DNA from: Caenorhabditis remanei
Taxonomy: Eukaryota > Nematoda > Chromadorea > Rhabditida > Rhabditidae
Assembly (NCBI RefSeq): GCF_010183535.1
Contig: NC_071330.1
Span: 13,807,717 to 13,871,716 of the forward strand
DNA: 64,000 nt
Direction of reading: 5' to 3'
In this document: positions 45,469 through 56,100 of the stretch, one piece after another
Numbering within the stretch: the first letter of the stretch is position 1
How the letters are laid out: every line of letters starts with the position of its first letter
Translations under genes and position numbers: made by a program
Notes under the pieces: model-generated
What the model was told of the DNA's origin: nothing
What the model saw: only the letters and a program-made list of their open reading frames with translations
Database searches by the model: none

Positions 45469-47505
45469 CTAGCGGAGGTTCTGCAGATGTCGCATGAGGT
45501 GGCTCGGATCGTTGTGGAAGGCTCCGGGCGGGATCTTGCAGAAGAAATTGGACCAGAGTTCCGATCGTCCAGCGGCGTGGGTGTTGACCAAGACGAGGCA
45601 AAGCGACCTGGTTCGGGTGATGGCGACGTTGAGTCGTTCCGGACTCTCGATGTAGTCGGGGTCAGGCCAGACGACTCCGATGAGGGCATACCTTGCCTTT
45701 GGGCAAAGCGGACCGAGGGCAATGATTGAATGTATGGGTATCTGTGAGGCATCGTCCATCTGCACTGTGGCCACTTGTGATCCGTACTGTGCCATGGCTC
45801 CGTTCTCCCGAAGTGCGTCGGTCATTGAGGGGATTGTTCCAATGATTCCTCGTGGATTGATGAGATGGACGAGGGTCTCGAAAATGGTGCGGATGGGCTT
45901 CCGAACGGCTTCGAGGGCATTTCGGAGATCCTTCCGGCGGGCGAGCTTGAGGGTGATAGATCGCACACTGCGAAGGTGAGCGTACGCTTCCAGGACTATC
46001 TCGGTGATGGGTGCCTGATCGTCACTATCTGTGCGCCGAAGAAGTTTCTCGAACTCCTGTGGCCAAACGATTGGGAAGTCAAAAGATGTTCGGTGCTGCG
46101 GGCCGATGTGGTCGTAGTTTTCGGCGGAAATCATGCGGATGACGTTGACGGAACCAGAGATCCTTGTGTAGGACTGCGTGGTGGCGGCGGCTGCGGCGTT
46201 GGTAGTTGTCATGACGAGGTGCATCTTACTACCAGAGGACTTGTGGATGGCGATGTGAAGAGCGGCGGCAATCATGGTGGTTTTGCCTACTCCAAAGGAC
46301 GAATTTGCCACGATTACTGGAATGTTTGTTTTGGTTAACGCGCGGACGTATTTCGACTGCTCCGAAGTCAATACGACGCTGCCCATCATGATGCTTTGAC
46401 GAGGACCCGGAATCGGTTGCCGAGGAATCGGGCGGTCTCCGAAGCATGCCTCCAGCAGGAGCTTGACTGGAGCTCTTGAATCCATTCGCTGGTAATCTGC
46501 CGGAGATGGGAAAAGCTCGAGGTGATGCTCATTGTTCTCCATCTCTTGCCAAACGATAGTGCGGAGGCGGCGTGTCTTGTAGACGGTTTTTACGGATTCC
46601 GCACCTGATGTGACCAGCTTTGCTCTGATCACGAGAACCTTCTCTACGAACGAGGCGTCGTCGACTTCCATCATCAGGTTTCTTCCTTCGGCTTTCATGA
46701 AAAAGATTGATGAGCGTGTCCATTGCGAAAACTGGGCGGGGTCATGAAGATTTGTCAGCACAAACTCGATCGTTGGTTTGTGTCGAACTGTCAGGACTCT
46801 GTCGATGAGGACGATGTGGATCTGGAAGTCTGTGTTCTTGTTTTCGAGCGCTAGGGTACCTGAAAGACCAATGTAGGCGGAGGCGAGGAGTGCCTCGCAG
46901 CACTTTTCGATGTTACCCGGGAACTTTTCGAACGGCGGGACTGTGTGGCACAGCATTTTTTGTGTTTCAGCGGAAACCGCGGCGAGACTGGTGTAGTGGG
47001 GTGCGAACGGGTGATTGCTTGGATCAGCGAAATCTGAGGAGACGGTGGTTAGAATCGGATGTGGAACAACAGAGTTCAATTCGGAGCTACGGTCCTCGAG
47101 AAAACTGGCTTTTTCCTCCTGAGATGAGGCTGTGTCATTTTAAAAGGGGGTGACAGAATTCAACTCGGAGCTGCGATCCTCAGGAAGACTGGTATTTTTC
47201 TCAAGAGCAGAGTTGGTTTCGTTTGCGACTGGGGTTGCGGGATTCATTTCGGAGCTACGATCCGTTCGAAAACTGTTTTCTTCCCCATGTACCAGACTCA
47301 CTGATGATGGATTTCCCGTGGATTCCTGTGTCTCCTCGGTGCTGGTTTCGGTGGCGTCGTCTCCTAGGATTTCTGCTTCTTGTTTAGGCGAGACGTCGAT
47401 CATCTCAATGTCGTTGTTGTTGAGGAGGAGATCTTCGACGGCTGCAGCCGGGTCGTTCGGTGGTGGTTGATCGTTGAGCGGAGGATCCGCCGGGTTGTCG
47501 GTCAT
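45469..47505 (-). CDS. Helicase-like cargo gene of the LTR element (one in-frame stop)
   Basis: One reading frame with an ATG at 47505 (MTDNPADPP), a single TAA at 47142-47140, then an open run to 45469. The first part is acidic and has a repeated DRSSE(L/M)N unit, twice before the stop and once after. The second part has superfamily-1 helicase motifs of the Upf1/Nam7 group: Walker A FGVGKTT (about residue 262 counted from 47079), a DDASQ motif II (about 441), and motif VI RLNVAITRTR (about 482). The segment that should hold motifs III to V (GDxxQL onward) is missing: motif II is followed after about 23 residues by the motif VI region. It is probably catalytically dead. I do not know of LTR elements with such cargo; capture of a host gene is an inference. 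Confidence 0.65.
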
Positions 47506-47601
47506 TGCTTGGTTGGTCGGTGGATTGGTTTGCTGGTTTCGTAGGCGTTAATATCAGTGGTGATGGCTCCTGTCGTATTTGCCTAGCGAGTCTTAGGCTC
47601 G

Positions 47602-48197
47602 CTAGTCGGGTTTGTGATCACAAGGAATTGGGTTCTTGTTAATGAGAATAGCTGAAGCTACTAAGAGATCTACTTTAGTGGAGGTATTTGTTTGGGAAGG
47701 GAGGATCAAGTCAGACGGTTTGGCGCATAACGGGGCCGCACATTTGACGAACGATTCAGAACTTGGGGGTATGATGGTGTCCCTACTTACGTGGATAGCG
47801 TACCTTGATGGGAAAATCTCGACATCCTTCCTTGCTCCGAGCGGTAGTCTTTCATCTGCCATTTCGAAGAATCCTTGGGCATAGTCCAGATAGCACTTCG
47901 GCAAGCGCTGGAGAATGACGTTTCCGAAGATGAAGTCATATCCTCCATTGATTCAAAACGATCCGCTGACAGTGACGTGATTGCGTGCTTCCTCTTGTGG
48001 ATACTGCCAAGATCCATGACGACTGTATCCCTCAGACTGATCAAATTGGCGGTTGTCAGTTTGCTGGCGGCTCGAGGATTTCCGAGGCAGGTTTCCGATT
48101 CGAGCATGATGTTCCCGGGTGGGCTCTGTGGTGCCAGTGGAGCAGAAGAAGTTGTTTGGGCGGTGGTGATGACGTGTTTCATCCGATTCAGGCGCAT
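47602..48197 (-). pseudogene. Retropepsin-like remnant, frameshifted
   Basis: The frame 47952-47602 reads GGYDFIFGNVILQRL, resembling the flap-to-C-terminal part of retroviral-type aspartic proteases (ILG-like motif, then hydrophobic strand), followed by TIIPPSSESFVKC. The preceding part (LRDTVVMDLGSIHKRKHAI) lies in another frame, 48197-47955. An in-frame TGA at 47955-47953 and several stops at 47602-47548 close the segment. No DTG active site was found. The assignment rests on motif impression only. Confidence 0.35.
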
Positions 48198-48459
48198 ACG
48201 GACCGATCATCGAAGAAGGGGCTGGGAGCGACAAGGCAGGGGGTGGTGGCTGTTGCTGCAACGAGGGGGCGGCGCGTCCGTGTAAAGACCATTCTAAACT
48301 TAGTAATACACCTCTCCCACGAAGGTGGAGAGAACAGTAAACGAAAGACGACTTCGGACAATATCGGTTTTTTAGAGGATTACGTGGATTGGTGGAGGAA
48401 AAGTTGTAACCCAGGGAATGTAGGGATGTGCGGCCTACGCTTCGTCTAGTCGTTCCCAA

Positions 48460-50681
48460 GAGGAAAAAAATAACGGCGGGGTGTTCGAATAAACGGGAGG
48501 AACCCGAACGGTTCTAAGTTCAACGTGACAAAAAGCGGTGGTAACTCCGTTGGTGATGCTGGTTTGGGCGGCGACGACGACAAAAAGGGCCAAACGGGTA
48601 GGGTGGACTATGAGGCGGGTTGGGACGGAGAGGGATGGTTGAGAACTCATGGACGGTGTGGACAGTGCGCAAGTATGAAAGTTAAAGAAAAATAAGCACT
48701 GTTATTTTTCCAATGAGTGACGGAAAAGACAAGTCGAAGATTCTAATAAGAACGAAGTGTGAAAAAGGAGCGTAAGTGGGCGTGAATCAAGTTGTTACCA
48801 GGGTGGATGAAAGTAGGATAAGAATTTAATAAGTATCCTACACGTATTAACAATGCGTAAAAGAATGATAACGGCAACCGTAATGCTAATAATAATAATA
48901 ATAATGGAGAACGCGTCGATAAATCATGACCAGGAGAAGGGAAACCGAAAAATAGAGACGAGAGACGAGGGGGAGAGTACAAAAAAAATGATAGATGCTC
49001 CCTCCTCGGTGTCCCAAGGGGCGGAGCTTACGATATTGCGGACAATAAGTTAGAAGAAGATAGAAGGTGACTCAGCCAGATGGCGCGTCACCGCGGTAAG
49101 ATGAAAAGAAAAGAGACGAAAGGACAAAAATTTCCACACGGATGATATAACTAGAGATTTTGGTATTCGGGAGATTGATTCGGGATGGGTAGAAATAAAC
49201 AAAATTGGCGAGGATGGTCGAAAGAAGAAAACGAAGGGCGAAACGAAGGGTGGAATGTAATTTGATACGGGGTTTCTAATAATGACTGAGGTTGGGTTTG
49301 TTTGGTGGAGAGTTTATGGTTACGTTTAATCAGGGCTGCGGCCTGATCCTGTTTCGAAAAATCATCTCAAGTGATTTTAACTTAACTACTCTCAACTAGA
49401 GTTACTGCTTCGGCGTACCTATTATTTGTTGACGGGTGAAAGATCTGATGATGTTAGGCTGGGGCGCTACGGTTAAATAGTGGTGCTAGGGTCTATTTTG
49501 TTACTTTGGAAAAGTAAAAATGACTGCAAATGTTTCGAATGGGCCGAGAAGTATTACTGATTTTGACGGCGCTTTCGGTCAGATGCGAAATGACCTTTCG
49601 TTACGACAACTGAAGGACCTTGAGGAACGATAGTGTTAGCTTAGCGGCTTCTAAAGTCAAAAACTTAACTTGAATAGGTGAATTCGGCGCGACCTTTTAA
49701 AGGACTTTTACGTAAAGAAAATTTCTAGGTTGACGAGTAACCTATCGATGAAAGTATTTAGGATGAGGGTTTCGATATGATTTTGAGGAACTTAAGACAA
49801 CTGGACTGGGAACCGTTAATTGCGCATACGAGCCGGTCGGGAACCCAGACTTACCTTCGATGAAGTTGATCCTCCTTTGACTTGAAGCAATGAGTATTTT
49901 GCTAACAACACTTGACACACGTGTACCATACACGTGGAGAAAACGACTTCGAACTATCTTACTTTCTTATCCTATTCTTACAACTATTTTTATTTTTATT
50001 TGAAGGGGGAACTTAATTCCTAAGCTTGTCGCTACGAGGCAAGACAAAAAAAATAACAGGGAGCGAAGCCAGATTGCTATCGGTCTGTTATATTAAAACG
50101 GTGGGGAAATAGAAGACGCGGGGACGAAAAAGGGGGGGGGGAATGCGGGTGGGGATTGTGTACACATTACAATATTGCAGCTTTCTGCACTCTGAGTCAT
50201 ATCTTAAAGGCCAACCTTTGTTGCCTATCTCACAAACTTTTTCTTAATACTTTGGACTTTTCTCAACTCTCATCGTACGTACGGAATTCTCTTACTGACT
50301 CTCGACTCTTAACTCTTAATTCTTAACTCAATTCTCAATTCTTAATTCAAAATTCTCAAATGTCTCTATAAGACTTTTCTTACGACTAGGCAGGGAGACT
50401 TAATAATAACTACAAGGGATTCAAGTGCTAAACTAATGGGCCCTAAGCTTAACACCTAAACTACCCTTATACTGACCGGCCGGTCCCGGACACGCATTTG
50501 TCCGACTCAAACTCAAATTAACTCAACTTAGCTTAACATCAGGGGCGGCAGAGGTCCAATTACCCCCCTGGCACTCAAAATACCTGCACTAATCGGTCCA
50601 ACACTTACCTTACCATTCCTATCCAACAACGGGTCGATCTTTTGCTCGGCGGGTCCACGGCCACCGAGACTCGCTGCTACC
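48460..50681 (-). other. Long untranslated leader of the LTR element
   Basis: 2.2 kb between the 5' LTR and the protease remnant with no frame above about 80 codons and no gag motif. A homopolymer-rich zone (A9, G9) lies near 50047-50140. Confidence 0.6.
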
Positions 50682-51239
50682 AGTAGAGGTTTTCGTGGTT
50701 TTAGATAGGTTTATTAGGGTAAGAATAAGGATGGGAAGAAGAAGTCTCGAATGATAACAAGGACGGTATTTATACTGGATCTTCAATGGGCGGAGTCAGT
50801 GGCTTCAGGGCTGGAAGGGCATCGGGCGCTTTAGGAATGTGCATCATGACACTGTGGGGTGAGAGAGCATTTGAGGATAGGAGTCAGTTATGGAGAGTGA
50901 CGTTGATGGGGCAAGAGGCAACGGGCTGGATCGTGTGGGCAGCTGGGTGAGATAGCGTTGGAGACTGGAGACGGTTCCAGAATGTGATGTGGATGGGATA
51001 TGGAGCGGTGTCTTTGACAGTGTGGGCTGATGGCGAGAGAGTGCTTGAGTTGGTGAGACGTTGACGGGAGATCTGGAAGAATCGTGTTAGGCTTAATAAT
51101 GGGAATGGGACGTGGGAGTGGGCTTGTCTGTCCTGGACAGAGACCCGGAAGTTATCCGGATGTGATGATGATGATGCGTCACCGGGTACAAAGTCCGGTG
51201 AGATCTTGGCATACCTAAGGGATTATGGTATCCCTTACA
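50682..51239 (-). repeat. 5' LTR
   Basis: Identical partner of 44544-45101. The outer edge is followed by the CTAT duplication at 51240. TATAAATA lies around 50766-50774. Confidence 0.93.
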
Positions 51240-51529
51240 CTATTAATCCCTCCTCCCCCTCCCAACACTTCCAATCTCCTCTCTATTCAATTCCTAATAA
51301 ATTGAATCCTGCTAATCCCCCTTCTCTAGGCTCCGCCCACTTTCAGAGAAAAAAAGTTTTTGTTTGACCTATAAGAGCATACCCCCTTTAGTTTGTGTCA
51401 AAATTTTAATAAAACGCTAATTCATTTTTTTTTCTTTCTGAAATTCTGAATCTGCAGAATTTCAGCAGATTTTTTTCACAAAAAGGCACAAAAATTTTCA
51501 CAGGTGCACCAGATGAATAACGGTTTCGG

Positions 51530-52145
51530 GAAAACGCGCCGAAGGCGCGCCAGTCAAATCGCGTTTCCTTCTTTACCAGACTCTTTCAATACCCATTTTT
51601 GCCAAAATTTGTTTTTTTCAAAACGCGTCAAAGGTGTCCCAGATAAATAACAGTTTATTTCATTTCCAAGCTCTTTTTAGCAGTTTTTAATTAAAAACGC
51701 GCCAAAAGTGCCCCAGTTGATCGATTTTCCGCATAAAACCGTCAATTTTTCCAGAAAATTTATGAACGCGCCAACGGTGCACCAGGAAAATGGATTTTTC
51801 TTCAAGTTTCGTATACTTTTGTGACTTATTTTAAGCCTAAAACGGCGTAAAATTTTTATGAACGCGTCAAAAGTGCGCCAGCCAGAGAAATTTTGGGAAA
51901 ACGCGCTAGAGGTGCTCCAGCCAGATTTCTTTCCGGTTTTCTATTTTATCAGACCCTTTTAATTTTCATTTTTACCAAAAACGCGCCAATTGTGCGCCAG
52001 CCAGAGAAATTTTGGGAAAACGCGCGTTTAGCAGGACATTATATATTTTTACGCGCCAAACATTCCCTAAAAAGTGAAACACGCGCCGAAGGTGCGCCAG
52101 GAAACTGTTTAGACTTTTTTGAAACGCGCCGAAGGTGCACCAGGC
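51530..52145 (+). repeat. Array of AACGCGCCAAAGGTGCGCCAG words
   Basis: About ten copies of a 20-25-bp word (AAACGCGCCGAAGGTGCGCC and variants), spaced irregularly 35-100 bp apart in AT-rich sequence, all in the same orientation. Three or four more copies lie on the other side of the LTR element (43840-44060). The word is itself partly palindromic (GGCGC...GCGCC). Confidence 0.75.
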
Positions 52146-52620
52146 AGTTCCGCCCTAAAAGTGCAGTACTTTGTGCAAAATTTTTGAATAAAAATAGAAA
52201 TTTATACTCTCTCATATATATTTTCTTCCTCTTTTCTTCCGAAATGAGCTTCATTTAGGAAGTTTATTGAGGGAGTGAGTCGACACTACACTTATTTCTC
52301 GGAAAACCTTTTGCTAGAGACCCTTCCCCTTCCCAGAGGGGATGGAGAGAGAGGAATCTAATAAGAGCCAATCGACACTTCTTCTTCTTCTTTTCCATCT
52401 GTGTGGAGTTTTGAGGGGAGAGACAGAGAGAGTATTATTTTGACAATGGTGACTAGTAAGACCAGTTTGGCAGATGGTGTAGTTATTTTTTGGTAGGAGG
52501 TGGTTTTTTAATTTCAAATCCAATTTTTCGCCTTAAAACTCAACTTTTTAAGCATTTTAAGCATGTAAAACCCATCAAAAACCCATTTTCTACCTACATT
52601 AGCAAAAAAAAAAGTTTTCC

Positions 52621-52690
52621 CGTTGGTGGAATCGAACCCTGGTGCTTAGATTGGTAGTGTCTACCTTAACCACTCGGCCACCACTACACA
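52621..52690 (-). repeat. tRNA-like segment, copy 1 (probable pseudo-tRNA/SINE)
   Basis: The minus strand has an A box, TGGCCGAGTGGTTAAGG, and a B box, GGGTTCGATTCC, then a T run on the transcribed strand that could end Pol III transcription. The T stem and acceptor do not pair and the anticodon loop lacks T33, so it is not a working tRNA. Confidence 0.5.
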
Positions 52691-53078
52691 CTTTTTTTTT
52701 GAAAACCTGCCAATATGGGTATCAAAATTTCGGGAATAGAACTGAGAATTCGAATTTCTATATGTGAATTGTTGAAATTTCTAGGAATTTGAGTTATGTC
52801 TCGAAATTCGACAAATTTCAATTTTCGTTGTGAGACCCATTTTTCGAAGTTTTTTCAAGAATAGTCTTGATTATACTCATTTGAAGCGTCTTGACACGCC
52901 AAATCAAAAATATAAAGTTTGATTGAGATTTGAGCAAAGCGGATATGGGGTAAGAAAATACGAAAATTTCAAATCCAATTTTTCGCCCTAAAACTCAACT
53001 TTTTAAGCATTTTAAGCATGTAAAACCCATCAGAACCACATTTTTTACCTATATTAGCAAAAACAAAAAAGTTTTCCC

Positions 53079-53148
53079 GTTGGTGGAATCGAACCCTGGT
53101 GCTTAGATTGGTAGTGTCTACCTTAACCACTCGGCCACCACTACACAC
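53079..53148 (-). repeat. tRNA-like segment, copy 2 (probable pseudo-tRNA/SINE)
   Basis: Same 70 bases as copy 1 within the duplicated unit, with the same unpaired stems. Confidence 0.5.
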
Positions 53149-56100
53149 TTTTTTTTGAAAACCTGCCAATATGGGTATCAAAATTTCGGGAATTAAACCG
53201 AAAGTTCAAATTTCTATATGTAAATTGCTTAATTTGATCAATAATTTTAGTTTTGCCTCAAAATTCGACAAATTTTTTTTGTTGTTTTTTTCATGATAAT
53301 TCTTATGACACACGTACCTGCAATTATTTTTTTCTGTTAGTCCGTTTAATTCTGCACATTTTAAGCCAAAACCCATTTCGAAACACTCAAATCTTGCTGA
53401 GTTACAGATTTTCGAAACTTTTCGAAAATCTTGTTATCTTTATTACATCATAACTCTTCAAGAACTCACTCAAATTCAATAAAACTTACATTTCTGAAAT
53501 CAACGCGTTGAGAACTTTGAAATGAGTAGAATTAATCAATTTGGGTCTCACAACGAAAACTACAGTATCCCTACAGTAGTCAGCTAGACCAAAACTATTT
53601 TTCTGTTAAACTTTGACGAAATTCCTTTTTTTGAGTCCAAAATCGTTCAAAAACACTAAAAAATGAGCGATTTTTTAGGTTTTCGATAAAATTTTCGAAA
53701 TTCGACATAATCACTAAATTTAACGTATCTCTGTTATATTTAATGCATAATTTTCTAAACTTATATTTTTGAATTCAGCGTTTCCAGACGCTTCAAATGA
53801 GTGTAGTCATGACACGCCTCTAAACTGGGATACTGTAATTTTCGTGGTGAGACCCTAGAAAAGTGAAAATCTGTAACTTTTTGAGTTAGAACAATAAGGT
53901 TAGGCTAGAATTGTGCATTTTTGTTTGGTTTTGACTCATTTTTTCCATTCTTGGTAGTTTTAAAAAAATGAAATCAACTTTTTCTCATATATGTATATCT
54001 ATTTTCGTCTTCAACCTACATATTCAGCTATTTTTTTTATTCTTTTTTTGTCTTTTGCTCTTTTTTTCTTTTTTTTTCGTTCGTCTTGATAAATGTCCAA
54101 AAGGCACGCAACACAAATGTGCTCTTTTTTTTCTCTTCTTTTTCTTCCTCCCTCCATCAAAATATATCATTTATGGGGGAGGAGGAAGAGCTTCGTCTCT
54201 GTTTTTTTTGTTGTCGAAAAACTTTTGGTTTTGAGGAAAAAAAAGAAGAAATACTCTCTCAACAAACATGAGGAGAGCATGTTTTTTGGTTTTTTTGGAT
54301 TGGAAAGCGGGGAGAGAGAGTGAGAGACGCAGAGAATGAGAGAATATTCTGAATTCTTCATTTAAATCATGATTGTATTTTTTCATTTGAAACTCTTAAT
54401 TTAAATAATTTAGTTTCAAAAACGTTAGCGACTTGGCGGCCTAGAATCCGACTTTTTGGGTTTCTAGGTCACCATTATGGAATTTTCAAATTCAGCTGGT
54501 AAAAATCAATCAGAAAAGTGCAAAAATGGAAAAGTTGGAGATTTTCGAAAAACTTCGAAAAATCAAAAAAAAATTAAACTGAATTTTAGTTGTCTCTCAG
54601 TCAGATTTCACCCAAGTTTTGTGAAATTTACATTTTTGGATTGAAAACATTTTCAGCTTACAGAAAAGTATAAACACGCCTGTCTATTGAGCAAGTTGGG
54701 TCCCACCACGAAAACTACAGTAGCCCAGACTACGGTAGTTTTCGTGGTGAGGCATGATTATACTCATTTGAATCGTTTTGACACGCTGAATTTAAAAATT
54801 GCAACTTCAAAAGGTTTTTATCAAATATAGCAGAGGTACGTTGGTTTTAATGGCAATGTTATATTTCGAAAATTTTCGAAAATCTGAAAACTGCTCATTT
54901 TTGAGTGATTTTGAAAGGTTTTGGTCTCAAAAGAGAGGAAATTTGTCAAATTTTGATGAAAACATAGTTCGGGAGTAGCTGATTACTGTAGGATTACTGT
55001 AGTTTTCCTGGTGGAACCCAATTTCGGTTTTACTTTTCCAAACATGGAGTTTTAAGTTTTCTAGCAAAATTTTGTTGTCATTTCTTTTTTTTTTGTCTTT
55101 CCGGTCTAGAACCCGATTTTTTTGGTTTTCTAGGTCATCAAATACAATAGTCAGCTAGACCGAAACTATTTTTCCATCAAACATTGACAATTTTGTTTTC
55201 TTTTGAGACCAGAATCGTTCAAAAACACTAAAAAGTGAGTGATTTTCACATTTTCGAATTTTGGCCCACCTTCTGACAAGTCTGAGCTTTTTCTTTTCTA
55301 AATATTGACATTCTAAGTTTCAATTCTCCTAATCTGCCCAACACATGTCTTACCAGACAGAGTTGTTTGCTATTATTTTGTCTTTGTTGATTTTTGATTG
55401 GTTTCCAATCGGTTTTATGTGTTTTTTGACCTTTTTAAAACTTTTCCATCGTTCCAATTTTTAATTCCAACTCAACTTTTTCATTCTCCTCCTCCTTTCC
55501 ACTCTACCAATTGTTTTTTTCCCACGATTGCCTTTTAGGATAAAAATAACAACGAAAAACACGGAATTTTCATTTTCGCACTTTTTTTTTGAGTAGGGTA
55601 TTGCTGAAAACATCTAGAAACCAGTTTCGGCTGAAATTTTTGAAAATTTAGTGAAAATTAGATTCTGAAGATCCCTAGTCCCTTAATCCTCCCTCCAGGC
55701 ATTCAAAAAATTTTATAAACTTTTTTTCCGATTCCACCAACAAAAAAACTTATGAAGCCTCAACCACTCAATTTTATAAGAATGTATTATATAAACAAAT
55801 AAAAGTGGTGCTTAGGGAAAAAAAGAGAAATATTTATGTTTGGTTCATACTTGAAGAAACCCAATTTATGTGTTTATACTCTTCTTTTTTACTGAACAGC
55901 TGTTTGTTCCAGCTGACTGAAAATGGGATAACCAAAATTGGGTCCCACCAGGAAAACTACAGTATTCCTACAGTAATCGTGCGGTCAGCTATTCCCAAAC
56001 TATTTTTTCATCAAACTTTGACAAATTTCCGTTTTTTGACTTCAAAATATTTAAAAATCGCTCAAAAATGATCAATTTTCACATTTTCGAAAAAAAATTT

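Larger units (their letters stand above)
44544..51239 (-). mobile_element. LTR retroelement with helicase cargo, no pol seen
   Basis: 6696 bp read from right to left. LTRs of 558 bp at both ends, target duplication CTAT (44540-44543 and 51240-51243; up to 6 bp is possible because of shared bases), polypurine tract next to the 3' LTR. No reverse transcriptase, RNase H or integrase frame is visible. Recognisable content is a retropepsin-like remnant (47602-48197) and a frame with SF1 helicase motifs (45469-47505). About 2.2 kb after the 5' LTR has no long frame. It is therefore a non-autonomous element, probably mobilised in trans. A tRNA primer site may begin at the 5' LTR edge (TGGTAGCAGCGAGTC), but I could not match it to a tRNA. 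Confidence 0.85.
52500..53290. repeat. Tandem duplication of about 460 bp
   Basis: 52505-52790 is repeated at 52965-53250 with few changes (CAAATCCAATTTTTCGCC, TTTTAAGCATGTAAAACCCA, AATATGGGTATCAAAATTTC). Each copy contains one tRNA-like segment. Confidence 0.75.

Noticed and set aside
45680..48449. Long plus-strand open frames opposite the LTR-element genes
   Set aside because: They are mirror frames of the GC-richer helicase and protease-like coding strand; no motif was found and the element's orientation is fixed by the polypurine tract.
52621..53148. Two tRNA genes (serine or leucine type)
   Set aside because: A and B boxes are good, but the T stem and acceptor stem do not pair and the anticodon loop lacks the invariant T33.
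53968..54386. Phenylalanine-rich frames on both strands
   Set aside because: Low-complexity T-rich sequence gives Phe/Leu/Ser peptides; no start context, splice sites or conserved pattern.
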